A stretch of 64,000 bases of DNA from assembly GCA_019925105.1 (NCBI GenBank), contig JAHGAU010000005.1, forward strand, positions 62,001 through 126,000, given 5' to 3'. A program made the position numbers and the translations under genes. Positions 19,368 through 29,511 of this stretch are shown here, piece by piece. Numbering within the stretch: position 1 is the first letter of the stretch; every line of letters begins with the position of its first letter. The DNA comes from Niebla homalea (Eukaryota; Ascomycota; Lecanoromycetes; Lecanorales; Ramalinaceae). Below the pieces are notes generated by a model. It made no database searches. It was given only the letters and a program-made list of their open reading frames with translations, and was not told the origin of the DNA.

Positions 19368-21947
19368 CTACTCCATCTTCTCACTCTCCCTGATAAGACT
19401 CTGCCTCTTCCTCCGCGTCTCCGACTGCCTCCGCGATGCCGCCGGCTTGTGCCCACAATTCTGACACGTATGCACCGGCCCCGCCGCCACCATCCTCGTG
19501 CTCTTCCTACTCATCCCCCCAGTCAGACTGCCCAACTTGGCCTCCTCATCCCTGCGCTTATCCTGCTCGATATCTGGCGATGGTGCCATCTTGCTCTTCG
19601 CCCGAATCTTCTTGCCGTACAACAAAAAGATGACAGGGAGCGGGATCATGGCGGCGGCGACACAGCCCACGAGGGTGGCGGCCCACTGGATCCCCATGCC
19701 CGTGAACATGTAGTCGGCAAAGAGCGGGAAGACGGCCGCCATGGCGGACCTGAGGAATGTGTTGGCGGCGATGGCCGAGGCGGCGAACATGAGGTAGGAA
19801 TCCACCAGGTAGTTCAGCAGCGACAGGAAGATGGCGAAGATGCCGAACCCCGTGAACAGGCCGCTCAGGGTCGGCACGATCCACGGGATCGCGGCGCCCT
19901 TGTAGCCCGTCCAGCCGAACCAGAACAAGCCGCCCGTGAAGGTGAAACCGCCAACGATGGCGATGGGGAGCCGCCATTCGGGCACCGGGATGTTGTTGTT
20001 GGCCTTCAACTTGCGGGCGTAGGCAGGGTTGGTGAAGGCGACGATCGCGAAGGCGATGCATTCGCCAATGACCATGCCGAAGTAGGTGAGGCCTGACTGA
20101 CCCTGGTTGAAGCCGTACTTGCCCTGGAAGACAAGGGAGTAGGCCGTCAGGAAGAGGTAAAGCAGGCCGTAGACGAAGGACCTAGAATGCATCATTCAGC
20201 AATGATTTTGATCCTGATTATGATCCTGATTTTGATCCTGAAAATGAGGGGGAAAAAAGAAAAAAAGACTGACATGTAAATGGTGAGGAGGAAGACGATG
20301 GGCTCAGTGAACAGGATCCGGAACGGACGGGACACGTTCTTCACAATCAGCTCTCTGAAATCGACCTCGATTTCTTCTTGCTTCGCGTGGATGCCCCAAT
20401 TCTTGGTCTTGCGGCGCATCTCGGCGGCTTTGTTGACGAGGATGGTCGGACCGTAGGTTTCGGGGAAGAAGAGGACGAGCAGGATGAGCGAGGAGTAGCC
20501 CATGATGGCGGAGAGGTACTGGGTCCAGCGCCAGCCGAGGTAGGAGTCTGCGATGAAGCCGCCGATCTGGAATCTATTAGCCGCGATATTCTTGGACTGA
20601 GAGGTGGATAACACTTACAAAGGGAGCGAGAAAAGGACCCATGAAGACAGCGACAGCGAAAGCTGCAATGGCGAGTCCACGGGTGCTGTTGTCGTACATG
20701 TCGGCAAAGGCGGCGGCCACGACAGCCAACGGGCAAGAGCCAAAGAGACCGTCGAAGAAGCGACAGATCATGATGGTTTGGATGTCCTTTGCTGTTGCAG
20801 TCGCAGTGGCAAAAAGCGCGAAACCCAGACATCCAACGATGAGAGGTGGCCGCCGACCCATGAGTTCAGACCTATCTGACTGTCAGCCTGATAGTGGAGA
20901 GAGATGTGGATTTCCTTACATGGGCGCCCAAATGATCGGACCAAAAGCATACCCCAGTACAAACAGTGAAACGCCTAGCGTTCCGACCTCCGGCCCGACA
21001 TGGTACGTCGACGTTACTTCCTTGATCGCGGCCGACCAGATACTGCTCCCGATTGTCGCAGAAAGGGCGTCATATACCAGGATAGCACTGACAAGGAGGC
21101 GCTTCTTGATCGGCCAATTCTGGGCGTGGCGAGGGTCATCGAACCCAACAAACTCGACGACATACTCTTCCTGCGCCGGCAGATCGGGCGGCATTTCCTT
21201 GCCGGCACCCATCGCGGGGATATCGTCATCTTCATGGTCGATGTAGGAAAAGATGGTACTCCTTCTCCTCGATGGCGGGCCCGTAGGTCTCCTGCGCGGT
21301 CCCTCCCCGACAGTCCCCTCATGCACAGTCCGAGCAGTCTCAATCCGGTCCAATGCATCTGGGTCGCTTTCGGATTTGTTGAATTTCTGTGTTTCGACAC
21401 TGTAGAGTCGGGTAGAATCACGGGCGGTATGGAATGGGCTGACTGCCTCGGTGATGTACGAGGACTGAGATGATAGCGACGACGAATCGCTCGAGGGGGT
21501 GGTCTGGGCATGATATCCCAGATCGGACGCTGCGGGGTCGGTGGTGAAGTCGCGCTCCTCGACCACGCTCGGGAAATGTGGGTTTGGCATCTGCTGCCTC
21601 GACTCGTCGCTGGGGTAGCGAGAATGCACTTGGGTGGTCTCGCCTGAGTAAGGGTACCCCCGGCCAGAATCATCACTCAGGTTTCGAGGGTGGGTGTGAT
21701 AGTCTCGCGGCTCTTCCTGTTGCTGGGTGAAGTCCCGGACTGCGTATGCGCCCCCAAAGTCATGGCCTGCGCCGGGGAATTCTTGACTGGGATCTCGGAC
21801 GGAGGCGTGCTCGTGGTGGAGGGCCTCTCGTTGCTGGGGCGTGAGTTGCGAATAGCGTTTGAAGAAGGAATCGTCTGCATTCCAGGCGCCAGACTGCCGC
21901 ACGGCATCCTCCTCAGCGCGGACCACCTCTCGATCCTCTTCATTCAT
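19368..21947 (-). CDS. MFS drug/polyamine transporter (DHA1, Tpo1/Flu1-like)
   Basis: Proton antiporter of the DHA1 family, 795 aa, plasma membrane predicted. A long hydrophilic N-terminal region (about 250 residues, Ser/Asp/Glu/Gln-rich) precedes PRHAQNWPIKKRLLVSAIL, the typical entry to helix 1. Helices follow, with motif SELMGRRPPLIVG (loop 2-3), the RFFDGLFGSCPL helix, YGPTILVNKAAEMRRKT before the central loop, and FNQGQSGLTYFGMVIGE in the second half. The basic tail contains CQNCGHKPA. Exons 21947-20920, 20871-20619, 20566-20274, 20181-19368 sum to 2388 nt in frame (introns 48, 52 and 92 nt; the third holds a GATCCTGATTTT-type repeat). Tail-to-tail with the acyltransferase. Candidate exporter for a product of the neighbouring metabolic genes (inference). 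Confidence 0.88.
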
Positions 21948-24165
21948 TGTGGATCACGCGGCTCAGAAAAGTCCCGATTGTAAATCTCCGCTGTAGGTAC
22001 CCGCGAATGGGTACGGAACGGTAATTGGTGCGGTAGAGACGCAATATCTTGAACGAATGTATCGAATGTATCACTGAATATCGTCGCGTAGATTGATCGT
22101 GTATATCGCAGAAAGAGGGAGGAACCAGAGTATTAGTAGAAGAAGGCTCCCTCATCTTTGCTTCGTCAGGGTGGGGCAACACGTCCGCATGGCACAATCA
22201 AGTCAAAAATTGGAGCCCTTGTTTCCCAGTCACACTGGGTGACAAATTACGAATAGACTCCGTTTGATCCCGTCAGTTCGGATCACAGCGGGCCCCAGCA
22301 TGCCGAGCCACGCGGTGGCATGCAGCAGGATGAGCTAGCAAGGGTTTTCGTGAGCTTAAGGTGTTGAGTTTATGCTGAAAGAGTAAAGGCCTCCGTCTTT
22401 TGATTTTCCGGGGCTGACTTCGGGAAATTTGATTGGCCCGGGATTGATCTTTGAAACCAGAGGATGCACGCAACACGTGAAGGTCCACCACGTTCATAAG
22501 AATCCTACGAACTTGAGGTTATCATCACGTGGCAGCATGGAGTGGTGCAGGAGGGACCGAGGGAGGGGGATCGTCGCAGCATCCAGTCGTTCCGGCTTCT
22601 GACTGGCTGCATAAGTTCCTAAATGGAAAACCTTCTGTCCCTCCATCATGAAGTTTTCTTGCCAAATTGAAATGATTCCAATCCTCGAGTACAGCGGATT
22701 GTACTGCTCCAGTCCGAGAGAAGTTTAGGAAAAGCTCGCCTTTCAGGGTCTTTGTATCTCTGGCAAAGCTGACTGATCGTAGCGCCTCATGAGGTAAGAG
22801 ACCCGAGGCTGAGCGTGGCACAGTCTTTTTGCTGCGAGGCTCGGCGGAACAATATGATGACCAGGATTGGAGGATCCCGAGATAGGCCAGATAAAGAGTC
22901 AAGCTACGCCTTTCTGCCAATTATGAACTATTTAGACCGGGTCCGATATGTCAGATTGCCACCTTGGGCACCATTCACTGCAGCTCGGGAGCCTGACCTG
23001 GCACTCGCGTGTTTCAGTCGACAGGGTCTGGCCTTGACTGTTGCGAGATGGCATGCAGCCAGTCTGTTCTCGGGTTGTAATCTCGACTTTTGTAGCAAGC
23101 AAGAAGCAAGGTGTGTGATAAGCTTTTACGTCCGCGCGCCCCCTCCGAGGACCGATGTAACCCTCCATAAAAGGAGATAACATCAGGCAAGGCTGTTGGG
23201 CGCCCTTCCGGCATCGCTCCGAGTATTTCGGAGACCATATGTGCCGTAGATGATTGGGAGGAGATGCACAAGCCTTATATATTGGCTGGCCATCGCAGAT
23301 CCAATGGCCACCAGGTCCATGCCTTACCTCCTCTATGCGCGTGATCAAGAAACAGAGAGGAGGGGCACCATCTTGAAGATGTCATCGGAGCCTTGAAATG
23401 CAAGCAATCGAGTCCAGGTCTGAGCCTGCTCCTCCTAGCGCCCGTGTCTGGTCATTCGCCTACCAGCTCTAATGGAGCGTCCTGGAATGTCAAAACAGCC
23501 TGCTCCTGAATAATTGCCGGCTGATTGCAAGACCATGTCGTGCACTGGGCTTGCAACATCAGCATTCTATTTGAGATAAGGCTCGGCTCCCGTGAGCATG
23601 TTGAAGCGATTTGAGGAGGCTGCGCCTTTCCAGCCCGATCAGGTGCCCGACAACGCCGTAACCGACCGCTCTTAATCTTGATTCAAGCAGATGGTATTTT
23701 CTGGAGAACACAGTCCAAGTCATCTCGGCTGTCGTCAAAATGGATTCGCCGTCTGCTTCCCACGGTCCAGTCATACCTTACGTGCTCTGGACGTTTCTGC
23801 GCATTGCATTAACGGTACTGGTAAGATACTGGTCGAATTATGTTCATTCCACCTATTGCACCTTGGGTCTTTTACTTGAGATCTCAAATGTCGTTATTGA
23901 TCTATACAAGTAGTAGAGACCGACTGACACATATGGACTGGTGTGAGACGATCATGTCGGGTGAGACTTGGCATATGTTGGGGTCTGATTCGGTCACACG
24001 CGCCGGCGCAACCAAGGAAGTATGATATGATAGGCGCGTTGAAGTGCGGTAACAAGTCACAGTCTGGCTTCAAGACTGGGGCGAAGTATTGAATGATGTC
24101 TCGTTTCAACACCGGTCTGATCAAAAACAGTCTCTCATTTTCCGTGGCGAGCGGCCTGAAGTGCT
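21948..24165. other. intergenic, no gene recognised
   Basis: 2.2 kb between two divergently transcribed genes, presumably holding their promoters. Open frames up to 138 codons (for example minus strand 22525-22920 and 22932-23348) lack family features. Nothing else seen. Confidence 0.45.
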
Positions 24166-24173
24166 CATATAAG
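24166..24173 (+). promoter_or_regulatory. TATA-like box
   Basis: CATATAAG 66 nt before ATG 24232 and only a few bases before an in-frame ATG at 24178, which favours the downstream ATG. Confidence 0.5.
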
Positions 24174-24231
24174 ATGTATGCCCGACTACCCTTTGTCGAG
24201 TTTGGCGCGATCTATTAGTAGGAGCTACAGC

Positions 24232-25119
24232 ATGCTACGGCTACTCTTCCTTGCATGCTTGTGGAGACAAGTTCCTGGACTTGCTCTCCCCCAAAGTGAT
24301 GATGTGATCGGAACTTTCCCAGAGTCTAACGCTACTGGTGATATCGCATCAATCCTCAGCCTCCCCTCGGTTGCCCTGCCAGGTGATCTTGAGCCATACC
24401 GAGTATACGGCTGTACACAGGAACAGAATCAAGCTTTGGCCGAGATCCTGCAGGCTTCACGGGACGTATTGCCGAAAGTGATTGACGATGCAAAGCTGGG
24501 AACGCAGAGCACGCATGGGTTCAAGGCCTTCTTCAAAAAGACTGGAAGCACCTTCAGCAGATCGACGAATGTACCACTGAAACTCCTCGAGAACGTGCTC
24601 AAAATGGACAGTATCCCCGGATTGCACCCACCCTTTACAAGGAAGAAAAACAGGCCCCCATATTTCCACTGCACCTCTCCGGAGCGGACGGACGAGGGAG
24701 CCTACTGGACCTGCCTGGCTCACCCCGAGATCTCGGCTTTCGCCCAGCTGAACACTGGCTTCATCCACATCTGTCAAGCGACCTGGCAGCCGGACAAAGT
24801 CAAGTTTCCCAACCCGCCATCGCTGAGGAATTGCATGCCCATGCTGCGGTCGCAGAACATTTTCGATAGCACGAATTATCGATGGCTCACCGGATTCCAG
24901 AATTATCTCATGATCCACGAGATGCTGCACCTTTATCAGGGCAAGAACACTATGGGGTGGCATACCACGCCCAAGGAAACTTATGATGCCAATGAGTGCG
25001 TGGGATTGAGTGCCAAGGATTCGTTGAGGAATCCAATGAATTGGCAGTATTACCTTGCCAGTAGGAACTGCCCCATTATCAATTATGGTGTGAGAGGCGT
25101 GACTAATCTGAAGGAATGA
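24232..25119 (+). CDS. secreted zinc metallopeptidase-like protein (aspzincin/M35-like)
   Basis: Single-exon gene, 295 aa from ATG 24232. The N-terminus MLRLLFLACLWRQVPGLALP is a signal peptide; starting at 24178 would add 18 hydrophilic residues in front of it. In the C-terminal third, YLMIHEMLHLYQG supplies the HExxH zinc site, followed about 28 residues on by ANECVGLSAKDSLRNPMNWQYYLAS. This resembles the end of fungal deuterolysin-like proteins, where an Asp/Glu after the helix is the third ligand. Six or more cysteines suggest disulfides and secretion. Predicted to degrade extracellular protein; no lesion seen. The peptidase clan is inferred from HExxH plus the downstream pattern and is not certain. 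Confidence 0.75.
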   Translation: MLRLLFLACLWRQVPGLALPQSDDVIGTFPESNATGDIASILSLPSVALPGDLEPYRVYGCTQEQNQALAEILQASRDVLPKVIDDAKLGTQSTHGFKAFFKKTGSTFSRSTNVPLKLLENVLKMDSIPGLHPPFTRKKNRPPYFHCTSPERTDEGAYWTCLAHPEISAFAQLNTGFIHICQATWQPDKVKFPNPPSLRNCMPMLRSQNIFDSTNYRWLTGFQNYLMIHEMLHLYQGKNTMGWHTTPKETYDANECVGLSAKDSLRNPMNWQYYLASRNCPIINYGVRGVTNLKE

Positions 25120-25774
25120 ACAGTGGTCGACAATGGTTGTACTGAAGCACCCAATCCATTCGCGCCACCATTCAGTGTCAAGTTGAACGATGATGATGAT
25201 GGTGGCATCTTGAGCATTTATGGCGCCAACGATACACTGCCCCAACTTACCTCTTGATGCTCAGAGTCGATAGATAGCAATCGCCTCTGACCATGGTCGT
25301 CCACATTGTAAAACAAGCAGAAAATTAAGATGTGCAATCGGACTTTGATAATACTACAGAACATTGTAGTGTCGACTCGGATGTCTTGCGGCAGACATCG
25401 TAAGCCTCAAGTGCCTTTACTGCCTCGCTCGTGCCCATGGAATTGGGACGTTCGTGGTTGAGATCAATATCAACGTATTCCGTACAACAGGAGCGAAGAA
25501 TCTCGAAATTGAAGCTAAGTCGAATGAGGGATAGCGGTCTTCATTTTCTGACTGCCGAGGTGCCATTCCCAACTACCGAAGACTCCAATCAATTTTCTTG
25601 ATTTGATTGAAATCCCCTCATCAGCATCGACCAAGCACCCCCACTAGGAGAGCTAGAGTATCGACCGGTAGATTGAGAATGATGGCTAGCCGAATCGCCC
25701 ATGGATTTCCACCAGAACCCTCTCGGTCTGAGGGATTACTCGACACTATCCGTCCGCCTTGAACCATAATCACA
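25120..25774. other. intergenic, no gene recognised
   Basis: Includes a short GATGAT run at 25190-25200; no coding feature recognised. Confidence 0.5.
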
Positions 25775-26783
25775 ATGCCTGCAGAGCTTCGCCGGGACCC
25801 TCCATTCGGAGCAGAGCATGTGGGCTCACTCAAGCGCCCTGAGGATCTACTCATCAAGCGGAAAGAGTTGGAAAATGGTAAGACGAAGCAGGAGGAATTG
25901 ATTAAGAGTGAGGACACTGCAGTCAAAGATATTGTGGAGAGTATAGAAGACACAGTACGGCGTCATCACTCCATCAGTCAATGATGTCTGATCAGTGTGG
26001 GCATGTACAGTGTTCAAGGGTACATTCTTTCCCTCCCTCGCCGGCTTCCAGCAGATCTTGAACCCGGAGATCGACATCGCATGTACATGCCCGACATTGC
26101 TGCCTTCACCGAGTCTGGACTCAAGCCTGGAGAGTCTGTCATCTGCGACGCCAAGATCTCTCACAAGGGTAGCAGCTACGTTGACCAGTGGAACTTCCTC
26201 AAGAGCATCGTCCCCAAAGATACAATTGCAGGCTGCAAATTGGCCCTAGCTGCGCCCGAATGGTATCACATGCGGTACAGGGAAGGTCGAGCATACCCCA
26301 AGGATGTCTATCAGAATAATGAGGAATACTTTGGCGACATCGCCAAAGCCTATCACACGGAGCTGCAGATCCTGTACGATAATGGTCTGCGCAATGTCCA
26401 GATTGATGACCCCAACCTGGCTTGTGCGTTGGATCCCTCCCAGCTCTACCCATTGCTCCAAACTGACGTCCACCCAGACTTCTGTTCCGAAAAGATGCTT
26501 GCCGGCTTGGCTGCAGACCCTCTCAACACCCGCACCAGCGATCAAATGCTCGATCTTCATCTCGACTTCTACAATTCCTGCATCTCGCGTCGTTCATCCG
26601 ACATGCATGTTGGCGTCCACCTCTGCCGCGGCAACTCTGTCGAGTCCCGTCACTTCAGCGAAGGTAGCTATGACCGCGTCGCTAAGAAGCTCTTTCAAGA
26701 GATGAGGGTCGATACGTACTACGAGCTGAAAGTCGAACGAATGAATCTTACGGGCACAAAGCACGGAGGAAGCAGGTCTGGTT
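25775..26783 (+). pseudogene. cobalamin-independent methionine-synthase-like (MetE C-domain/UROD-MetE) remnant
   Basis: Short fungal MetE-like protein. The start (ATG 25775) has the family signature PFGAEHVGSLKRPEDLL; later LAAPEWYHMRYREGRAYP, DDPNLACALDP, and HVGVHLCRGNSVESRHF, the His and Cys that bind zinc. A 70 nt intron (GTATAG at about 25941 to ACAG) joins the first part to MFKGTFFPSLAGFQQI, but the expected DGEYRRH-type segment is missing. Near 26076-26080 the frame changes between NPEIDI and RMYMPDIAAFTESGL. The C-terminus breaks off just after VDTYY, well short of the family end, which should carry a further Cys zinc ligand. Three independent defects, so non-functional. Confidence 0.72.
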
Positions 26784-26862
26784 GAGCAAATCTAAAATAC
26801 ATTGAAAAATTGACACAAACATGATCCAAAATCAATCAAATACTCTCACAAATGTCGAAAAT

Positions 26863-27387
26863 TTAAATGGCACGAGGGCGAACGAAAAAAATTTCTTGAA
26901 CCATCGCACCCCGGCGTGGGTGATGCACCCTTTGCATGGAGTTGGGGGGTCTCCCCAAAGGATTGTCGGGGGTGGGGTCCACCTTTTCGGCTATTTCGTA
27001 GCCGTATGGGGCCACAGGCCCATTGGCGAGGGGAGGGCGGGGAGCCGCCACAGAAAAGCCGGCACGTTCTTCGCTCGTCATTCGACGAGGAATTTGGAAC
27101 TCGGCGTCGTCCATGTTGGTGGTGACGCTTCGTCTCTCGCCCCGAATGCCACTGTGGGCATTGGGGGGCTGGTGCGGCGGCGGCGGCGGGGGAGGGAATT
27201 CTATCATCGTCGTCGTCGTCGTCGATGGTGATGGGCCTTGCCCGCGTGGAGCCGGCAAGGGGGGAGGGGGCGGTTTCGGCGTTGGGGGAGGAACGTCGGC
27301 GGCCGCGGCAGCGGCGGCGGCTTCTTCGCGCGCCGCTTGCGCGTTTGCTTTCTTCATGCCAGCCTTTTCACTGGCGGACGTCTGCAT
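26863..27387 (-). CDS. Pro-rich C-terminal exon of an unrecognised gene
   Basis: Minus-strand frame preceded by a good acceptor (ATGAGTAG) and linked to a GTAAGT donor in the adjacent repeat unit, so it is probably the last exon of a gene reading in from about 28.7 kb. Composition: a Glu/Ala run (REEAAAAAAAADV), two polyproline blocks and a tail with MDDAEFQIPRR. Resembles disordered scaffold-type proteins; no domain recognised. Upstream exons are unclear because that region is a degenerate tandem array. Confidence 0.35.
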   Translation of the reverse strand: MQTSASEKAGMKKANAQAAREEAAAAAAAADVPPPTPKPPPPPLPAPRGQGPSPSTTTTTMIEFPPPPPPPHQPPNAHSGIRGERRSVTTNMDDAEFQIPRRMTSEERAGFSVAAPRPPLANGPVAPYGYEIAEKVDPTPDNPLGRPPNSMQRVHHPRRGAMVQEIFFVRPRAI

Positions 27388-27446
27388 CGCTACTCATACA
27401 TGCATGATCAGAATACTACAACTGTACGACTACCAGAGACGACGCG

Positions 27447-28495
27447 GATGTTGTTACGATGCAACTTACAGTGGTATTGGCCGCGAACGATCGGGTGGGG
27501 GATACCCTCCTTGTCTATGGACGTCCCCAGTTCTACCCTATTGGAGGGTGCCCCTGGGGGTTTCAGGGACGTGTAACCACGCCCGACTCGTGATCCGGCC
27601 AGTGCTCTGTGCTGGTCCTTCTTTGCATTGGGGGGGACAGGCCCGCCCCCATACTTTCCGGATGTTGTTACGATGCAACTTACAATGGTTTTGGCCGCGA
27701 ACGACCGGATGCGGGATGCCCTTATTGTCAATCGAGGTCCCCAGTTCTACCCTATTAGAGGGTGCCCCTGACGGTTTCCGACTCGTGATCCAGCCAGCCC
27801 CTTGAACTGGTCCTTCTTTGCGTTCGGGGGGACGGGCCCGCCCCCATACTTTCCGGATGTTGTTACGATGCAACTTACAGTGATGTTGGCCGCGAACGAC
27901 CGGATGGGGGATGCTATCATTGTTGATAGCCGTCCCCGATTCCAACCGGTTGGATAGTGGCCCTGGTGGTTTGAGGGACGTATAGCCTCGCCCAATTCTC
28001 GACCCAGCCAGGGCCTTATACTGCTCCTTTTTCGGATCCAGGGGAACTGGCCTGCCACCGTACTTTCCAGATCCTGGTCGGAAGGGGGGCATCTATAGAG
28101 AGACGGCGGCCGGAGGAGAAGTGGCGGCCGGAGGAGAAGTGGCGGCCGGAGGAAAGGTGGCGGCCGGAGGGGAGATGGCGGCCGGAGGAGAGGTGGCGGC
28201 CGGAGGAGAGGTGGCGGCCGGAAGAGAAGTGGCTGCCGGAGGCAGGAGGAGAGGTGGCGGCTTTGTTTCGGGCGGCTTGGAGGACCGGTCCTGGAACGCT
28301 ATCTTGATTTATAGCGGTTCCATGTCAATAAGATTGGAGCTTGGAGCTTGCGCCTGGGGGTTGTAACGAAGTGTAGCCACGAATAACGGTCGTGCCTCGG
28401 AGGCCTTTCCACTGATCTTTTTCGGCGTGTGGAGGGACGTAACCACCCGTACTTCCCTGATCGCTTTGGATAGGGGGGCATCTACATCTGCACTC
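27447..28495 (-). repeat. tandem array of a genic module, about 195-215 bp, 3 close copies plus 1 diverged
   Basis: Copies start at about 27447, 27661 and 27856 (spacing 214 and 195; the second has lost about 19 bp). A diverged copy lies at about 28290-28495, beyond an 18 bp minisatellite. On the minus strand each encodes a module of the form KYGGxPVPxxxKKxQxKALAGSRxGRGYTSLKPPG, followed by a GTAAGT splice-donor-like site. Copies are not all in the same frame. I do not recognise the module. The diverged copy is preceded by a possible 5' exon from ATG 28716. Confidence 0.75.
28100..28262. repeat. 18 bp minisatellite, about 8 copies
   Basis: Unit GTGGCGGCCGGAGGAGAA and close variants. Open in several frames (plus: VAAGGE hexapeptides; minus: SPPAAT hexapeptides). 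It lies inside the module array, so the minus reading may be part of that gene. Confidence 0.9.
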
Positions 28496-28829
28496 ATTCA
28501 TGTGTCGTTTCGTGAGTGCTTCTTGACGCACTGCCAGTATTCGGGCCGTGGTCCGTATTGACTTAAGGCCATCAATGAGTTCGCCCATGGGCGTGGATGC
28601 ATAAGCAGTATTAGGTAGCCGTTATGGAGAGAGTGATAGCGTGACAGATGAAGATATACCACGACGAAGGTTTTGTCGAGATCGTCATCATATAAGGCTG
28701 GAGCAGAGACTTCCAACTCTGTCTTTTGGATTCAAGAACTTCTTCCCGCCAAGCCATTTGTCGAAGCACTTGGACGCAAGGGCTAGCTACTGCTGGTGAT
28801 GGAAGAGACTGGATTGTGTATTTGTGTTG

Positions 28830-28966
28830 TTTGCGAGAGGTACCATGGTGGCCTGAGGATGGTAGAAGCAGGTCCTTCAGGTTTGAAGCGGAGATGTAAT
28901 GTAGTTTTTGCGAGAGGTGCTACGATGACCTGATGATGGCAGGAGTAAGTCCCGGCTTGAAGTGAC
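28830..28966. repeat. imperfect direct duplication, about 55 bp units
   Basis: Two units beginning TGCGAGAGGTACC / TGCGAGAGGTGCT and ending near TTTGAAG / CTTGAAG, with several transitions between them. Confidence 0.65.
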
Positions 28967-29128
28967 TGCAGTCCAGACGCTTTCAGCTACTGTACCACCA
29001 GTCAATTTCGAGGCCATTAGTGGGCTGCTCTGAGTGTTCATGTTGCGTTGATGGACCGAAACGGTGTTTGTTGGGAAGAGATGCTGGGAGAAAAGAAGGA
29101 AAGAAGAAAAAAACAGAAAAGGAAACAA

Positions 29129-29136
29129 TATAAATG
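29129..29136 (+). promoter_or_regulatory. TATA-like box
   Basis: TATAAATG following a purine-rich tract, about 145 nt before ATG 29275. Confidence 0.4.
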
Positions 29137-29274
29137 GTGGACGCCAAGCCACTAGCTTTGGAAGGCTGACAGCCACCTGACATTACATCACTCTGTCACT
29201 CATTATCAACACTCTCAAACAAAAGAAAGATGGCGCGGTGTATGACTTACGCCGGACCTTGAATAAGAGGCGTA

Positions 29275-29511
29275 ATGAAACCTTGCTCTCTCTTCTTATC
29301 CATCATTGCATCTTTTGTGGTCTTATACTCCAGCACTCTTGCCACGATTCCGCCCACTATCTCTGCTATACCTTTTTCGGAAGCTCAATCTGCAGTGCTC
29401 CTACTTCGAACGGCCATACCCTCTTTGAAAATTCAATCTGTTATGGGGCTACCTTCATTGCCCCTGAAGCTTGCAAGATTTAGTGTATTTCTTGCTGCAA
29501 AACGCAGGTAG
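29275..29511 (+). CDS. possible small secreted protein
   Basis: 78-codon frame beginning MKPCSLFLSIIASFVVLYSS, a convincing signal peptide with a Thr/Pro-rich mature part and almost no cysteine. Supported only by the signal-like N-terminus and the upstream TATA box; an out-of-frame ATG at 29229 lies before it. Could be chance. Confidence 0.3.
   Translation: MKPCSLFLSIIASFVVLYSSTLATIPPTISAIPFSEAQSAVLLLRTAIPSLKIQSVMGLPSLPLKLARFSVFLAAKRR

Noticed and set aside
19449..20096. 215-codon plus-strand frame across the DHA1 transporter
   Set aside because: Antisense shadow of a GC-rich coding exon; composition is an artefact of the complementary strand.
22525..23348. Minus-strand frames of 131 and 138 codons between 22.5 and 23.3 kb
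   Set aside because: No domain, no splice logic, no signal peptide; chance frames in moderately GC-rich DNA cannot be excluded.
27023..27805. 260-codon plus-strand frame with Gly and Val runs
   Set aside because: The runs are the complement of polyproline and repeat codons on the minus strand; no start context or domain.
28121..28366. Plus-strand VAAGGE hexapeptide repeat as a RiPP precursor
   Set aside because: It is an 18 bp minisatellite open in several frames, with no signal peptide and no Kex2 (KR) spacing, and it lies inside a minus-strand repeat array.
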